Position numbers and translations under genes: made by a program
Notes under the pieces: model-generated
What the model was told of the DNA's origin: nothing
Seen by the model: the letters and a program-made list of their open reading frames with translations, nothing else
Databases searched by the model: none
Assembly: GCA_013399015.1 (NCBI GenBank)
Contig: VWZX01010541.1
Span: 1,240,001 to 1,304,000 of the forward strand
Reading direction: 5' to 3'
DNA from: Galbula dea
Taxonomy: Eukaryota > Chordata > Aves > Piciformes > Galbulidae
DNA: 64,000 bases
Shown here: positions 48,201-57,873 of the stretch, in pieces
Layout of the letters: the number at the start of each line of letters is the position of its first letter
Position numbering within the stretch: position 1 is the first letter of the stretch

Positions 48201-51200
48201 AGCCATCAAAACAAGTAAACAGCAAAAGCAGCTTCACAGTCATGTTCATACACATTTACATTAGTCTCCTAGCCACAAGAGAGAGCATATGCAAGACTCA
48301 ACTGTCTACAAAACAACCGAGTCTGGACAGCTACAAATGTATTTGGACTATTTCAGGTTTGTTTCACTAGCTAGTTTGCTCATTTCAATTTAAACCAGAT
48401 TTTTTTCTCTCTCCACTGCTAAGAGACTTTTGTTTTTGTGCTTGAGATCAGCAAGTTGTGAGGAAAGTTAAAGTTAGGTTTCACTTGAATGTCAACTCTA
48501 ATAATTGGTTCTGGCTACACAAATTTCAGTACTGCAACCTTTCCTGTTCAGCGTCTCCCCACACTCCTAAGAGCCCAGACCTGCAGACAGGAAAGACCAA
48601 GTCTTCATCCATACAAAGCTATCCAAGCATTGTGTCATACAACAATAAAAATGTAAGACAAGTATTTTCATTAATATTGTAATAAAAGTAAACCAACTTT
48701 AATCTGGTTGAACAAGCAGCAGTGTCAATGTGACTCTTCATACTAGGGTTCAGACAATAGATCATTTAACCAAGCTTCAAGTACTATCAGGTATGATGTG
48801 AGTAGACAAACAAACAAAAAAACCAAAACATCTCCCTCTCATATAGAAAACTATTCACCTTCTGTGAAGGCCCAACACATCTGCAATAGTCTACACAAAG
48901 ATCTGCAAGCTTCCAACTATGTTATTTTAACTTTGTTAGAGTTAAAATTCTAAGGCAGATGACAAATTGGGTAATTGCCTTCTGGACAGAGAGACTAATT
49001 TACAAGGAGACTGCAGTAGTCAACTCATTTGTAGTAAAACCAGCATCCAAATGCAAGCACTACAAACAGAAAAGGTACATTAGAGAACATTCACCCTGGT
49101 TTCAAACATTACCTCTTCTGTTCAAAAATTGTTAGGAACAGTAATCAGAATCTTATGGTCCACAATTTCAGAGATGGTCACACTAGACCAAGACTAAGTG
49201 CCTTCAGTTGACTTTACAGTACTGACTTAGAGGGCTAGTCCTTTGATGCAGCTGAGTATGTTGTCCCCTTCTATAAAAAAGCATCTTCTTTTGTGCTTCA
49301 TCACACTCTTCAAATTCCTAGTTACCCGATTCAGTATTGTTTAACATTAGTGCCCAAATAATACCAGCCTTCCTGTCAAGCAATAACACAACCCTATGAG
49401 AATTCCAGCATATTATAATTATGTACCACGTACATAGAAGTAGCAAATTATAGCCACTATAGTCAAAGGGTTGCTGACTGAAGTGAATACATTTTGATTT
49501 TGGCTCCTTTCTACGTATCTCTAAGGGGTGTTACTGCTTAAGAGACTTAAATATCAGCATTGAGACAGCAACAAAAATGCATTTAACGTCCCTCTACAGT
49601 GAAAGGGAAAACAGTCACATGCTTTACAACAGCTTTCAGTATAGTCTACACACAAGACAGATGAACACATCTATAGCTATTTAAAATTTTTCCTAAATCC
49701 TTCCAGCTCCTGCTAGCTTTACTCAGGAGCACAAAGGAATTTCAAAACTTCTCTTTCAAAAATTCAGGATGACTTAAGTCACTGCTAACATACTTCCTAC
49801 AAATATTAGAAAAGTAGTGTAACCACTTCTCAGTAGTATTACAGTGGGAAGACGTCTACTGCCGTATGTTAATGGCTGTTCAGACATGGATGTAAAGAAC
49901 AGCCAGTACACAGACAAACGCTGACTTGTCATATGTCATCCCAACCTCCTTGCTCTTCCAAAAGTCTCAGTGACTGCAAAGACAGTTCCAGAACCTTTGA
50001 TTTTTAGCCTTCTTCCCCACAGAGGTATCTAGTCTTTCCAGCAGTTGTTAAGACTTACAGTTTGAAGGTGACAGATGGTGACTACAGCATGGCTCTACAT
50101 CAGGTAGTTTCCAACACATTTTAGCAGTGACAGTCTGATTCAGAGCAGCTATTTAACAGTTAAAAGGCAAACAGAGAGTAAAAAGCACTTCCAGAAACTG
50201 CTGCCAGAGTCAGCAATCCTAATTATTGCTTAATGCTTACTCTGGCAGACATGTCCTCAGCTGTATCCTCCACCTTCCTTAACACTTGCAGGACAAAGCT
50301 GTTTAATGTATCTGCATACCTTGTACTTGAAAGGGTAGGCCAGAAACCAAAGGATGGGCTTGCAAAATACAAAGATCTATTATCTCCGGTGTGCTCCATA
50401 CTACATACTTCTTATGAGTTATATACTAGGCAAACAAAGTCTTGTTTTTGATATATCTAACAACAGCATCGCACAAGGCACTGCACAATTATGTCTAGGT
50501 GAGAAAAGTACCATGTGCAGACTGGAAGGGGAAATTGCAAAATCAGCACCATTTCTGCTGGTTCAACCTAGCTCACCAGGCTTAACCTCCAGGTGAGGTA
50601 GAGAAGAACTGAACAAGGCAGTTCTGGAGCTAATCATACAATGCCAATACCTGGCTGCTGTGCAGGAAGTACTGTACTTAAATAACTTACTGTGCAATCA
50701 TCTTAATTTACAGCAACATCTTAATGAATCGAGTCTAGATGAAAGAGGGATGTGCATTTCAAAGCCACACAACCCTAGGTAAGTACAAATGTGTATATAT
50801 TTCTACTTTTGTGTACAATAAAACTCTTAGACTAAAGAGAGGTAAGGTTCGAGAGCAATATACTCTTTAAAATCTCATTCATCACCAAAGCTCGATCTGT
50901 GACACCCTTAACTGCACACAGAGATGCAGACTCAGAGATCTTGGTATCTACATGGCTGAGTCAACAGCGAAGGGCATTGTTTTGGACATTCAACGTTCAG
51001 CTCATCCGACGCCTCCCCGCAGCACAGGCCGGCGACTTCCCGCGGGACACTGCCCGACGCCTAGCAGCGCAGGGCGGGGACGCGGCACTGGACTTCATCA
51101 AAGGGCCAGGCTAGCCGCTGCACAAATGCTAGGCTGGGGGTTCCTGGTCCCTTACTTTAGGATAACGTAGCTGCCTCTCAGCTGGATGGAAGGGCGGAAA

Positions 51201-51605
51201 TGGGTTCCAAAGCAATTACTGGTCATCTACCCTCCACCGCTGCTCTTCCCCAGCCGTACAGATTCCTGCCGCCGTCCTTCGAGGACCCGATCAGGAGAGG
51301 ACCAGCGGCGCCCCGCTGACCCTGCGGACGTGGAGCGGGGCGGGATGGCGGAGCCGCCCCCCTCGCCGGGTCTGGCTGCCCAGCGAGACCGCACCGAAGC
51401 GGGAGCGGGCGGACACTGGCAGGGTCTCGCCGCGCCCAGGCCGGGCCTGGCCCTCGCCCACCTCCCTCGCGCCCCGCCCCGCCGTACCCTTGGCCTCGCA
51501 GTCCGCGCAATACTTGTTGTCCTCCTCCCGCAGCAGCTTGGCCAGGATGGCCTGATGCTGTTCGTTCTGCTTCTGCGCCTTCTCCCGGCAGGAGCGAGTG
51601 GCCAT
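18112..51605 (-). CDS. SMAP1: SMAP1: stromal membrane-associated protein 1 (Arf GTPase-activating protein), whole gene, 11 coding exons
   Basis: ArfGAP that stimulates GTP hydrolysis on Arf6 and binds clathrin, acting in endocytosis. The eleven exons total 1,413 nt, 470 aa (human 467). The ArfGAP domain spans about residues 15-135, with zinc ligands C33, C36, C53 and C56 (C-x2-C-x16-C-x2-C) and the arginine finger R61 in [11 protein letters not shown]. A Lys/Glu-rich linker follows (about 163-195). The clathrin box is LLGLD at 214-218, and DDLDIF and DLDLF motifs lie at 239-243 and 277-281. The C-terminal half is rich in Met, Gly, Pro and Gln (CALM-binding region in mammals) and ends TLSTQLWK. 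The start at 51605 has an ideal GCCGCCATGG context. SMAP2 is excluded by the N-terminus and by the C-terminus. The gene lies tail to tail with B3GAT2, as in human. Confidence 0.97.
19240..19302. repeat. Compound (TA)n/(CA)n microsatellite
   Basis: Alternating TATATA, ATACATAC, ACACACAC and ATATATAT blocks over about 63 bp. It directly abuts one copy of the 24-bp direct repeat. Confidence 0.85.
19303..20326. repeat. Exact 24-bp direct repeat, copies 1,000 bp apart
   Basis: The 24-mer beginning ATTCAGGTTTCTTTAACATG occurs at 19303-19326 and again at 20303-20326 without a mismatch; the sequences on either side do not match. The 976 bp between the copies is unique-looking. Confidence 0.8.
20458..20786 (-). 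CDS. SMAP1: SMAP1 coding exon 10 (rest of Gly317 to Gln426)
   Basis: 329 nt, acceptor GGTACAG|GTATG, donor TCTCAG|GTAAAG. It encodes MFMGSSSMPF and then a Met/Gly/Pro/Gln-rich segment ending QWNLSQ. It contains MGQSVPVMGQSTGVM, where MGQS occurs twice; mammalian SMAP1 has one copy here. Confidence 0.95.
20787..21388 (-). other. SMAP1: SMAP1 intron 9
   Basis: 602-bp intron with donor GTAAAT and acceptor GGTACAG. I see no repeat or other feature in it. Confidence 0.85.
21389..21557 (-). CDS. SMAP1: SMAP1 coding exon 9 (residues 261-316 plus first base of Gly317)
   Basis: 169 nt, acceptor TTCCCAG|AGC, donor CCGG|GTAAAT. It encodes STSTKPAAATLS, DLDLFTEQTTKSEE and KKQLSKDSILSLYGTG, the block most conserved between SMAP1 and SMAP2. 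Confidence 0.96.
21558..25187 (-). other. SMAP1: SMAP1 intron 8
   Basis: 3.6 kb, donor GTAAAA. It contains one CR1 fragment at about 21775-21965; the remainder has no recognised element or exon. Confidence 0.8.
21775..21965 (+). mobile_element. CR1 LINE fragment (3' part, truncated at both ends)
   Basis: Recognised by the phrases 'ggttttaaactgaaagag', 'gaagaaatctttt', 'ccagagaggtgg' and 'ccccatccctggaaacattc', all typical of the 3' untranslated part of CR1. Its sense is +, opposite to SMAP1. It lacks the usual 8-mer tail. Confidence 0.8.
25188..25315 (-). CDS. SMAP1: SMAP1 coding exon 8 (Asp218-Gln260)
   Basis: 128 nt, acceptor CTTTAAG|AT, donor CTCAG|GTAAAA. It supplies the Asp that completes the clathrin box LLGLD, then LNDDLDIFGPMISNPLP and an Ala/Pro stretch. 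Confidence 0.96.
25316..29027 (-). other. SMAP1: SMAP1 intron 7
   Basis: 3.7 kb, donor GTAAGC. A CR1 fragment of about 580 bp lies at 26830-27410. Nothing else recognised. Confidence 0.8.
26830..27410 (+). mobile_element. CR1 LINE fragment (3' end, about 580 bp)
   Basis: The longest CR1 copy in the window. It contains 'tctgggctgcatctgccagg', 'gagagggtccaaagcagggccac', 'ttgcaccaggagaggtt' and ends 'ttctatggttctatga'. Sense is +, antisense to SMAP1. An incidental 137-codon open frame at 26822-27235 is CR1 sequence, not a gene. Confidence 0.88.
29028..29112 (-). CDS. SMAP1: SMAP1 coding exon 7 (residues 190-217 plus first base of Asp218)
   Basis: 85 nt, acceptor TTTAAAG|CCA, donor CTTG|GTAAGC. 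It encodes PQKKEDQQSEAKASPKKPSE and TIDLLGL; the clathrin box is split by the next intron between its last Leu and Asp. Confidence 0.96.
29113..34375 (-). other. SMAP1: SMAP1 intron 6
   Basis: 5.3 kb, donor GTAAGA. It contains one CR1 fragment at 29497-29704. The remainder is AT-rich with no recognised feature. Confidence 0.8.
29497..29704 (+). mobile_element. CR1 LINE fragment (3' end)
   Basis: Contains 'ttcttcactatgagggtggt', 'caggttgcccagagaggctg', 'ctggatgatctttgaggtc' and ends 'cctatgatcctatga', the CR1 tail. Sense is +. Its 5' truncation point lies in a perfect 22-bp inverted repeat (29491-29512). Confidence 0.9.
34376..34456 (-). CDS. SMAP1: SMAP1 coding exon 6, KEKE cassette (residues 163-189)
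   Basis: 81 nt, phase 0 on both sides, acceptor TTCTCAG|AAG, donor AAAAG|GTAAGA. It encodes KEKEKKKDEKKRERESEKPS and KQVAGEK, a highly charged helix-forming linker. Exons of this size and phase can be skipped without a frameshift, and I recall a human isoform lacking the equivalent 27 residues. Confidence 0.95.
36436..36517. repeat. Three-copy 27-28 bp tandem repeat
   Basis: The units are at 36436-36463, 36464-36490 and 36491-36517, each of the form ATTGNGRTATTAAGTTCACA followed by CAAAYAW. The core TATTAAGTTCACACAAA is identical in all three. Confidence 0.85.
36572..36752 (-). mobile_element. CR1 LINE fragment (3' end, - strand)
   Basis: On the + strand it reads 'atcacagaatatccacagtt', 'gatcaagtccaactcc', 'gtgaggaacttcttcctaac', the reverse complement of the CR1 3' end. 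Sense is -, the same as SMAP1. Confidence 0.85.
37250..37321 (-). CDS. SMAP1: SMAP1 coding exon 5 (residues 139-162)
   Basis: 72 nt, phase 0 on both sides, acceptor TTTGTACAG|ATA, donor GCAGAG|GTATAA. It encodes IPSSDAAQPLASSPSLQAEK and SKAE, the counterpart of the human ISSSDAPLQPL segment. It too could be skipped in frame. Confidence 0.94.
37322..40257 (-). other. SMAP1: SMAP1 intron 4
   Basis: 2.9 kb, donor GTAAGT. No recognised transposon, tandem repeat of note or additional exon. Confidence 0.8.
40258..40333 (-). CDS. SMAP1: SMAP1 coding exon 4 (end of Gln113 to Asn138)
   Basis: 76 nt, acceptor ACTTCCAG|AGC, donor TTCAAC|GTAAGT. It encodes AVEFFIRDKYEKKKYYDKNA and INAFN, the last helix of the ArfGAP domain. 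The end INAFN resembles SMAP2 more than human SMAP1 (NAIAITN). Confidence 0.95.
40334..43021 (-). other. SMAP1: SMAP1 intron 3
   Basis: 2.7 kb, donor GTATCC. No element firmly recognised; a short 'catagaattatagaatt' at about 41833 could be a tiny CR1 tip but is too short to call. Confidence 0.8.
43022..43107 (-). CDS. SMAP1: SMAP1 coding exon 3 (residues 85-112 plus two bases of Gln113)
   Basis: 86 nt, acceptor CCTTAG|TGC, donor GATCA|GTATCC. It encodes CMQEMGNTKARLLYEANLPE and NFRRPQTD, part of the ankyrin-proximal half of the ArfGAP fold. Confidence 0.96.
43108..43810 (-). other. SMAP1: SMAP1 intron 2
   Basis: 703-bp intron with donor GTAAAA. It contains a 152-codon + strand open frame (43194-43652) that shows no family resemblance; see the rejected items. 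Confidence 0.85.
43811..43944 (-). CDS. SMAP1: SMAP1 coding exon 2 (Gly40-Gln84)
   Basis: 134 nt, acceptor CCTTAG|GT, donor ATACAG|GTAAAA. It encodes the heart of the ArfGAP domain: GPRWASWNTGVFICIRCAG with zinc ligands C53 and C56, then [20 protein letters not shown] with the arginine finger R61. Thr48 and Pro80 replace human Ile and Ala. Confidence 0.97.
45510..45672 (+). mobile_element. CR1 LINE fragment (3' end)
   Basis: Contains 'agagaggttgtggagtctcc', 'ttggactagatgatctttcg' and the tail 'acattctgtgattctgtga', a canonical CR1 3' end. Sense is +. Confidence 0.92.
45993..46380 (+). mobile_element. Truncated ERV LTR, + orientation
   Basis: The order of phrases 'ggctgggataaagttaac', 'gctttggatttgtgactaaa', 'gaccccaactgacc', 'catactcagcaa', 'ttcccaaataactgttac' and 'gagaccctgctttcc' follows a bird ERV LTR that is common in many genomes. 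The 5' TG end and everything after the first two thirds are eroded or missing. Noncoding, with no internal viral genes next to it. It lies antisense to SMAP1. Confidence 0.75.
47258..47778 (-). mobile_element. Near-complete solo ERV LTR, - orientation
   Basis: Read on the - strand it starts TGTATTGGGTCTGGCTGAAA, has a CCATATGAAGTCAT core, a poly(A) signal AATAAA (complement of 47397-47402), the phrase 'ttgtctttatcttgactcgc' and ends in 'aacccaccaca'. It is flanked by GCAGT (47253-47257) and GCAGC (47779-47783), a likely 5-bp target duplication with one change. It is the same family as the LTR at 45993 and more complete. It lies in SMAP1 sense orientation. Confidence 0.8.
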
Positions 51606-52300
51606 GGCGGCGAGACGGGGCGCGCTGGCCCCCGCTCAGGACGCGGCGCGGCTACCCTAGCACGGCCGCAGCAACCGGCTGCCGCCAGCGCCGACTTCCT
51701 ACACCGGAACTACTTGCGTCCGCAGACGCATCCGCCTCCCAGCCGCTCGCGCGTGCACACGCCGCCACAGCACGGCTTCCCTGCGCTGAACGTGAAAAAT
51801 AGTCCGCCGAACCCCACTGCCGCGTGGAGAGAAGGAGGTGGGTGCGTGGATCCCTCTCTCGCTCGCGGGATTACCCAGAGGGCGGTGGAGACGCTCCGCC
51901 CCTGGTTTGCGTTTGGAAGGGCACGGAGAAATACGCCAGAACAAGGGTCACAATGCGAGAGTAAAGATATCCATTCGCCGGGGGGTGACCCGCCCTGCAG
52001 GTAGTGCCCGGGGGGAGGGCGGGGCTGGGCGCGAGCCGCCGCACCTGCGCGGCGCGGCGTGGCGTGGCAGAGCAGGGCGGGGCTGTGAGGCGGGAGGGAG
52101 GTGGTCAGGGCAGGCCCCGCCCGTGTGCTGAGGGCAGTGCCGGGAGCCAGGTACCAGTCACGGATCTCAGGAGCAGCGGGATGAGTTTACACAGGCACCT
52201 GCCTTACTCCTGCCCTTGGACTCTTCCGACCTCGGGACCCTTCTCATATCTCTGGGGCTCAATGCGCGGGGTTCGCTGCTGCTGCTGCCTTTTGTCTTGT
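50980..52300 (-). promoter_or_regulatory. SMAP1: CpG-island promoter of SMAP1
   Basis: GC/CpG-rich block around SMAP1 exon 1. Upstream of the start are ETS-type core motifs (AGGAAGT on the - strand at about 51695-51701 and a CCGGAA on the + strand at 51704-51709), and three GC boxes GGGCGGGGC-type at 52017-52025, 52075-52083 and 52113-52122. No TATA box. The boundaries are by eye. The outer GC-box cluster, 0.4-0.5 kb upstream, suggests a broad and possibly bidirectional promoter. Confidence 0.75.
51488..51605 (-). CDS. SMAP1: SMAP1 coding exon 1 (residues 1-39 plus first base of Gly40)
   Basis: 118 nt, start in GCCGCCATGGC context, donor CAAGG|GTACGG. It encodes MATRSCREKAQKQNEQHQAI and on to NKYCADCEAK, with the first zinc pair C33 and C36. 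Confidence 0.97.
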
Positions 52301-52323
52301 GCCTCGAGCTTGCCGGCCTCGTG

Positions 52324-52690
52324 AAATCCCAGGATCCCAGCATGGTAGGGTTTGGAAGGCTCTTTTGGAGATCATCCAGTCCACCCCCCCTTCTAGTGCA
52401 GGGTCACGTTCAGGTAGGTTTGGAATCTCTACAGAGAAGGAGGCTCCGTATGATCTAGTGTTGGGCACCCTCACAGCAAAGAAGTTTCTCTTCCTGGGTC
52501 CAGTATGTCGCCACTGCCCCTTGTCCTGTCACTGGTTTCCACTGACAAAGAGTCTGGCCCCATCCTCTTGCCCTCAAAATTTAGATACTGATCAGCACTG
52601 AGGAGATCCCCTCTCAGTCTGCTCTTCTCCAGGCTATCAGCCCCAGGTCCCTTAGCCTCTCTGCCTCAGAGAGATGCCCAGGCCCATCCG
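52324..52690 (-). mobile_element. CR1 LINE fragment next to the SMAP1 CpG island
   Basis: On the + strand it reads 'gagatcatccagtccacccc', 'gcagggtcacgttcaggtag', 'ggagatcccctctcagtctg' and 'ctgctcttctccaggctatc', the reverse complement of a CR1 3' region. Sense is -. Its 3' end starts about 720 bp upstream of the SMAP1 ATG. Confidence 0.9.
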
Positions 52691-55600
52691 CCTCCCCCTC
52701 ACCACCGGGGGAGCAGGAAGCCCTGCCTGGGTTACTCTTTCCACAAAATAAGCAGCAGTAGCACAGCTGCCCTCAGTGCAGTCCGGCCTAGACTTGGTGC
52801 CTTGTCTGTGGAAGGTGGATCGGTGCTTTCTGCTGTTGAAAGCCGTTATTTTACCCTTGGACTGTGGGGCATCTGGTAGTCTGTGCCTCACCAGGTGACA
52901 ACCCATGGCTGGTAAACACCACAAAACACGCAGCCAAGTGCTCTGCCAGTCAGTGGCATTAGGCAGGACTGTGCCCTTGGGGCAGGTGACTTTCTCCAGG
53001 CCAGCGCTGGGGGAAGAAAATAGTTGTTACAGCCTATTGATGAATGGGCACTGCCATGGCATTAACTTGACCTCTTGAGTTTTCTCCAAGAGTGCATGTT
53101 TTTGTCTACAAAAAAGCATTGTGGGCAGCAGAGACCTTACCATGAGGAGACTGGTGCTTTTTCCCTCCTGCAGAGGTGGTGTGAGGCTCTGAGAAAGGCA
53201 GAATTGCATTCCAAGCCAGCTCTGAGTTGCACCTGAAGTGCTTGCAGAAGGCACAGCCCAGGCTGATTTTCTGTGACTCAGGCTGCACACCTCTACACTT
53301 TCCTCCTCTAAAGTACCATGTCTCTAGTCTTCCTTTCTCCATTTTCTCTTGGGTCCCTCTGTTGAGTCTGTTCACCAGTAATGTCTTTTTGTCAGCTCAG
53401 TTCTAGCTTGCTTTTATTTTTCTTCCCTCTAATCCAACCCTTCTGGAAAGAGCTGAAGCCTATATATAGCCTATGAAATTCTGAAGTGAGGCAGATGGAA
53501 ATTCAGGTCTTTTCTCGGCCATTAAATTTCTGAATCATTTTCTCTTTCTTTTTATTACATCCAGTGGTGAACTAATTAGCCCCTAGGTTTGGAAGAGTTA
53601 CAATGGAAAGAACTATGAATACTGCACATCAAGTTAATGGGTAGTTAAGCTAGCACCTAACATGGGTGAAGGTATTTAGATCTCCCTCAAATAAAGTAGG
53701 GAGTTAAGGTCTGCCCATAGGGTGTCAGAGTGTCCTGGGCAGTGAGTTACTTGGTATGAAACTGCAAAATGAGGCTGTAGTATTGATGCGTAATTCCAAG
53801 AGATGGGTTAGGATCCTACTTGGAGGCAGGCATGAAGGCTTGAAACTGAAAATACAGAATGAGACAAAAAAGTTGAGCTCCAGCTGCCTTACTGCAGTGC
53901 CTAAATCCAAAGGCTTAGCGTACCAGAAAGAGTTACATTATAACAAATGTTAATGTAATAATACTGATATTAACTATACTTGGCTAGGGACTCAATTATT
54001 GGGGCACAATAGTTCTGGCTGCTTCACCATGCTGCTAAACAGGAATGACTTTCTAGGTGAATACTTTACCTTCAAGCACACAATTGTTTTCTTTCTCAGG
54101 TACAAAGAAGTTTTGGATCTTTTGTAGAGAAAACCAGCTTCAGCTAGAAGGGCACTGAATACCTCTGTTCCTCACCATCACCCCAGGGGTCTGAGGAATG
54201 GAGTGCTTTTCAGAAATGCAAGAGCTGTGGGTAGGAATTCCCTGAGAGAAAAGGAGATTAATGTGCCTCTCATACACTAAGTCAGCAGCAGTGCTGCCAT
54301 TTGAGAAGATAGTTGTTGCTTTTGTATGTTATGACAGACTTGACCTGTAAATTACACGTAGTTGGAAACTACCATATTGCCAGAAGGTACCAAACAGCTT
54401 TGAGCAATCTTGAGATGTATTCGTGTGGGATATCCTATTCTGTCAAGCATGAAGATGTGCTCCTTGTATTCAGGTCTGAAAATCATCCTTTCCTTTGAAG
54501 TACTTATCCCATGCTTCTGTAAAGTAACAGAACTATGAAGTCACCTGCTTCACTATGGGGCTGAGATGAATCAATTATTAATACGTTAGTAGATAGTGCT
54601 TTGAAAACAGCATGCTGTAAATGCATTATTAAGCATTAACCCAAAAGCTCAAATGAATCTAAGGAAGACAAAAATATATCCCTTCTGTGTCTTTGCTGCT
54701 TTTTCTAGAGATCCTAAAGAGAAACAAAGTGTTAAGAGACAGGAAGTTATTGCCTGAAGAATTTTTCTCTGTCTTTCAGGATACAGTATGATTTATTGAA
54801 TGAGTTAAGGTCTGCTCATGCCATGCTCTGAAATACAGTGCAGAGAGGCCAGAGATGTCACCACCAAAGGCTCTTCCAGAAGAAGATACACAGTTCTCAT
54901 GCTAAGCCTGTCAGCCTAGTGCCCTTTGCTTCACCTTTTATTAAGCCCTGCAGGGTACAGCCCATACAATTCAGTTTTGGAATTGCTTAAATACATACTT
55001 GTGTGTATCATGTATCTTCAGAATCAAGTGAGTTTCACGTGGCTAACTGAATTTTCTGTTAACTATCTTAAATACCAGAGTTCTGCAGTTTCCAATGCTC
55101 AGAATTACGTTCTGGTCAACAGAAACATAGCTTCACACAGCATGAAAAAGATGTCTCCCTGGCTGTCACTACTTGCCATCCTGTAGGCTATTCCACTATT
55201 TGCAGGGATACCTATACTCGAGAAGTTTGTGTTGTCTTAGAATCTGATAGCAGAAATTCACTGACTCTAGATGCCTACCTTATTCAGAAATCGTCCCATA
55301 AACGAGCTTTAAATAGTATTTGCTAATCAAGACATTATTTGCATAAATTTGACTTAATGGGGGAGAATATATCAGGTGCAAAGTTAATAACTGGATGGAA
55401 AACAGGTGTTAAAATAGCTGTGTTCTTCTAAAGCCTCATCCTCAAAATCTAGAAAGAAACAAGGTTCTATTTAGAGTTGTTGCGTTAGAGAATTTCTGAT
55501 TCATAAGAGACCTTGGTGTTTCAGATGTTTTCATGCTCTTAAGAAAAAAAAATACATGTATAACTTGCTGGGAAATTGACATTTCAATAATCTTTCTGAA

Positions 55601-57873
55601 ACTCAGCTCTTCAAAGTTGTCTCCCCAGGCTGCAGAGCCTGGGCAGCCAATGGGGGCAGATAAGGTGGTACCTACAGTCCTTGGCTGGCAGACAATGGCA
55701 GAACCTGGAAAGTTAACCTTAACCACTGTGTTTCAGCTAACACTTTAGATGGAATTTCTATCACAGGCTTAAGGTCTTGAGCTATGAGCCAGTCACCCTG
55801 TTTACCCTTGACAGCCAGTGGAGAGAAACAGGCATTGCTGGAGGTGGTCTGCCTTGTTCTCACACAGGTGCCTGACTGGGGTGAGCTGAATTACCATCTG
55901 GAAGGGCCTCTCTTAGAAGGAGGTGAATCGCTTTCCGGATCATTGGTGTCTCCTCATTGACTGTACAGGGTAGAGAGGGTGACTGTCTCATACTTGAGTG
56001 TACAGAAGTTAGACAGTTAAGACACTAATTCCCAGCATTGTTTTTAATTAATGAGATTTTTCCAGCAGTATGCTTTGTGTAGGAAGATTCTCACACAGTT
56101 CTAGCTGTGGTATTTTCAATCAAAAAAAAGACAGGAATCCATAGTAACTTCAAGTTACATGACATAATGTCTCCATCAGGGAATCTACAACTATACTAAA
56201 GAATTTCCTCCTATTTTTTATCTTTGCTAAAAAGGAAAATTACAGCCCTGCAACCAACTTCAACAGAATTTTAAAAATGCAGTAGTTTTACCAAAACAAG
56301 ACAACAAGCCCCAGCCTTTGAAAATCAGGAAGTTTAGAGTTAGTTTTCAAAGACCAGTTTTTATTCTGTTTTGATAAATCTTTTTAATGTTAATATACAA
56401 ACTATATGTATATTTGAACTTATGTTTTCCAAAACGTAAATGATACAGGACAGAATGTACTGATACAATAAAAAGAATCTTTATGCGATGCAAAATTTGC
56501 TGGGGACAAGACTGACTGAACCGTAGCTGAAAATACTATGTAGATAGCAAAATGATTCTATCTCATCATCCCCAGGTTGGCTGTTAAACGTTTGACAGCC
56601 TTGCAGGATCACTGCAGGTGGAAGTCCGATCAATAACCTTTGTGAGCCTGCTGGAGGAGTGATACGAGTCATGTGTTCTTAACACTTTGAGCACTTAACT
56701 GCATGGCCTGTGAAGCAAACACTTACAGTGTCACTCCCTAAATGGTTAAAAGTATAAAAGAAGCAAGATTTATAGGTGAAGTTTCATTTTCAATGACTTC
56801 TATCTGTACAGCAGCTTATCTGGAGAGATGACATATTAGAGGTAGTAAATTTTTCTTCCAGTTTCTTGGTTCTTCCTTCTATGCAGAGATTGAGCACCTG
56901 TGTCGATGAATTATTGACATTAAGACAACCCAGCTAATGCAGTCTGATTTCTATAGGTGCTGTGCGCTTGAAATACACTGACTGTGGTGTGTTTGCAGTC
57001 CTGAAAATTAAGGCAGGAATTCTTAAAACTAGAAAGGGATGCCCACCTTTTATGAAGTGGCATCATCTAGTGACATCCCAGCACATCATGACACTACACC
57101 AACATCTTGAGTTATTAGTAAATCTGCATTGTAATTATAAATACAAATGAGTACCTGGAAGGTAACTATAAATTAAAGAGATAGACACAAATGACTAAAT
57201 ACATTTCAATGAGCTGTGCTGTCAATCATTAACTGTGTAAGCTCCGAAAAAAACCAAACAACCCATACTGTAGAGCCAATATGCATATATACAATTATGT
57301 TTTAAACTACTGCATGTATTTGGCCACTATATTCTAGTGTGAATTATTGTGTGGAACAGTGTGGGTGTAGAATATAAGGAAATGGAAGCTCCATATGGTT
57401 CTGGGAGAAGCATGGAAGAGATCTTGAAAATTAACTGCTTTGCACTTTCCAAGTTCATGGCGTATTTTCAGCTATTTAAGGCTATGTATATGCTTCAGCT
57501 TGAGTCTCTTCACTTCAATTTATGTCCTTCTACGATTGGGCTTTTTGAACAGAGAGACTGTTAGATGGAACTTTGTGAGTCATGCATTTGGCTCAGGCTT
57601 TGAGGATAAGAATACCAGCCTTAGGTATCAGTAGTCCTTGATACCTAGCCAGGAAGAAGAGCAATAACCAGATGTAAAATCAGTTGCAAAATCACAAATT
57701 TGAAAGATTAGGCAGAAATATAAAAAAAAACCGGGTGGACAGCTGAGTTCCACTGTTATTACTGTTCCATGTGCTACTGTGCAAAAGATAGTTTTCAAGC
57801 TTAAAAATGTTTTGTTAACTGGGTAAACAACAGGATGGATACTAAAGCTAAGACAGGTTTTGATCTTGGCGTT
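52691..57873. other. Intergenic DNA, no gene recognised
   Basis: 5.2 kb without a recognisable exon, RNA gene or transposon. Several short open frames occur by chance. The segment 55533-55970 is unusually open on both strands, but I recognise no family. Confidence 0.6.

Larger units (their letters stand above)
43945..51487 (-). other. SMAP1: SMAP1 intron 1
   Basis: 7.5 kb, the longest SMAP1 intron, donor GTACGG. It contains a CR1 fragment (45510-45672), two ERV LTRs in opposite orientation (45993-46380 and 47258-47778) and, at its 5' end, the edge of the CpG island. Confidence 0.85.

Noticed and set aside
51186..52004. 272-codon + strand open frame over SMAP1 exon 1
   Set aside because: GC-rich CpG-island artefact antisense to SMAP1 exon 1; composition is low complexity and no domain is visible.
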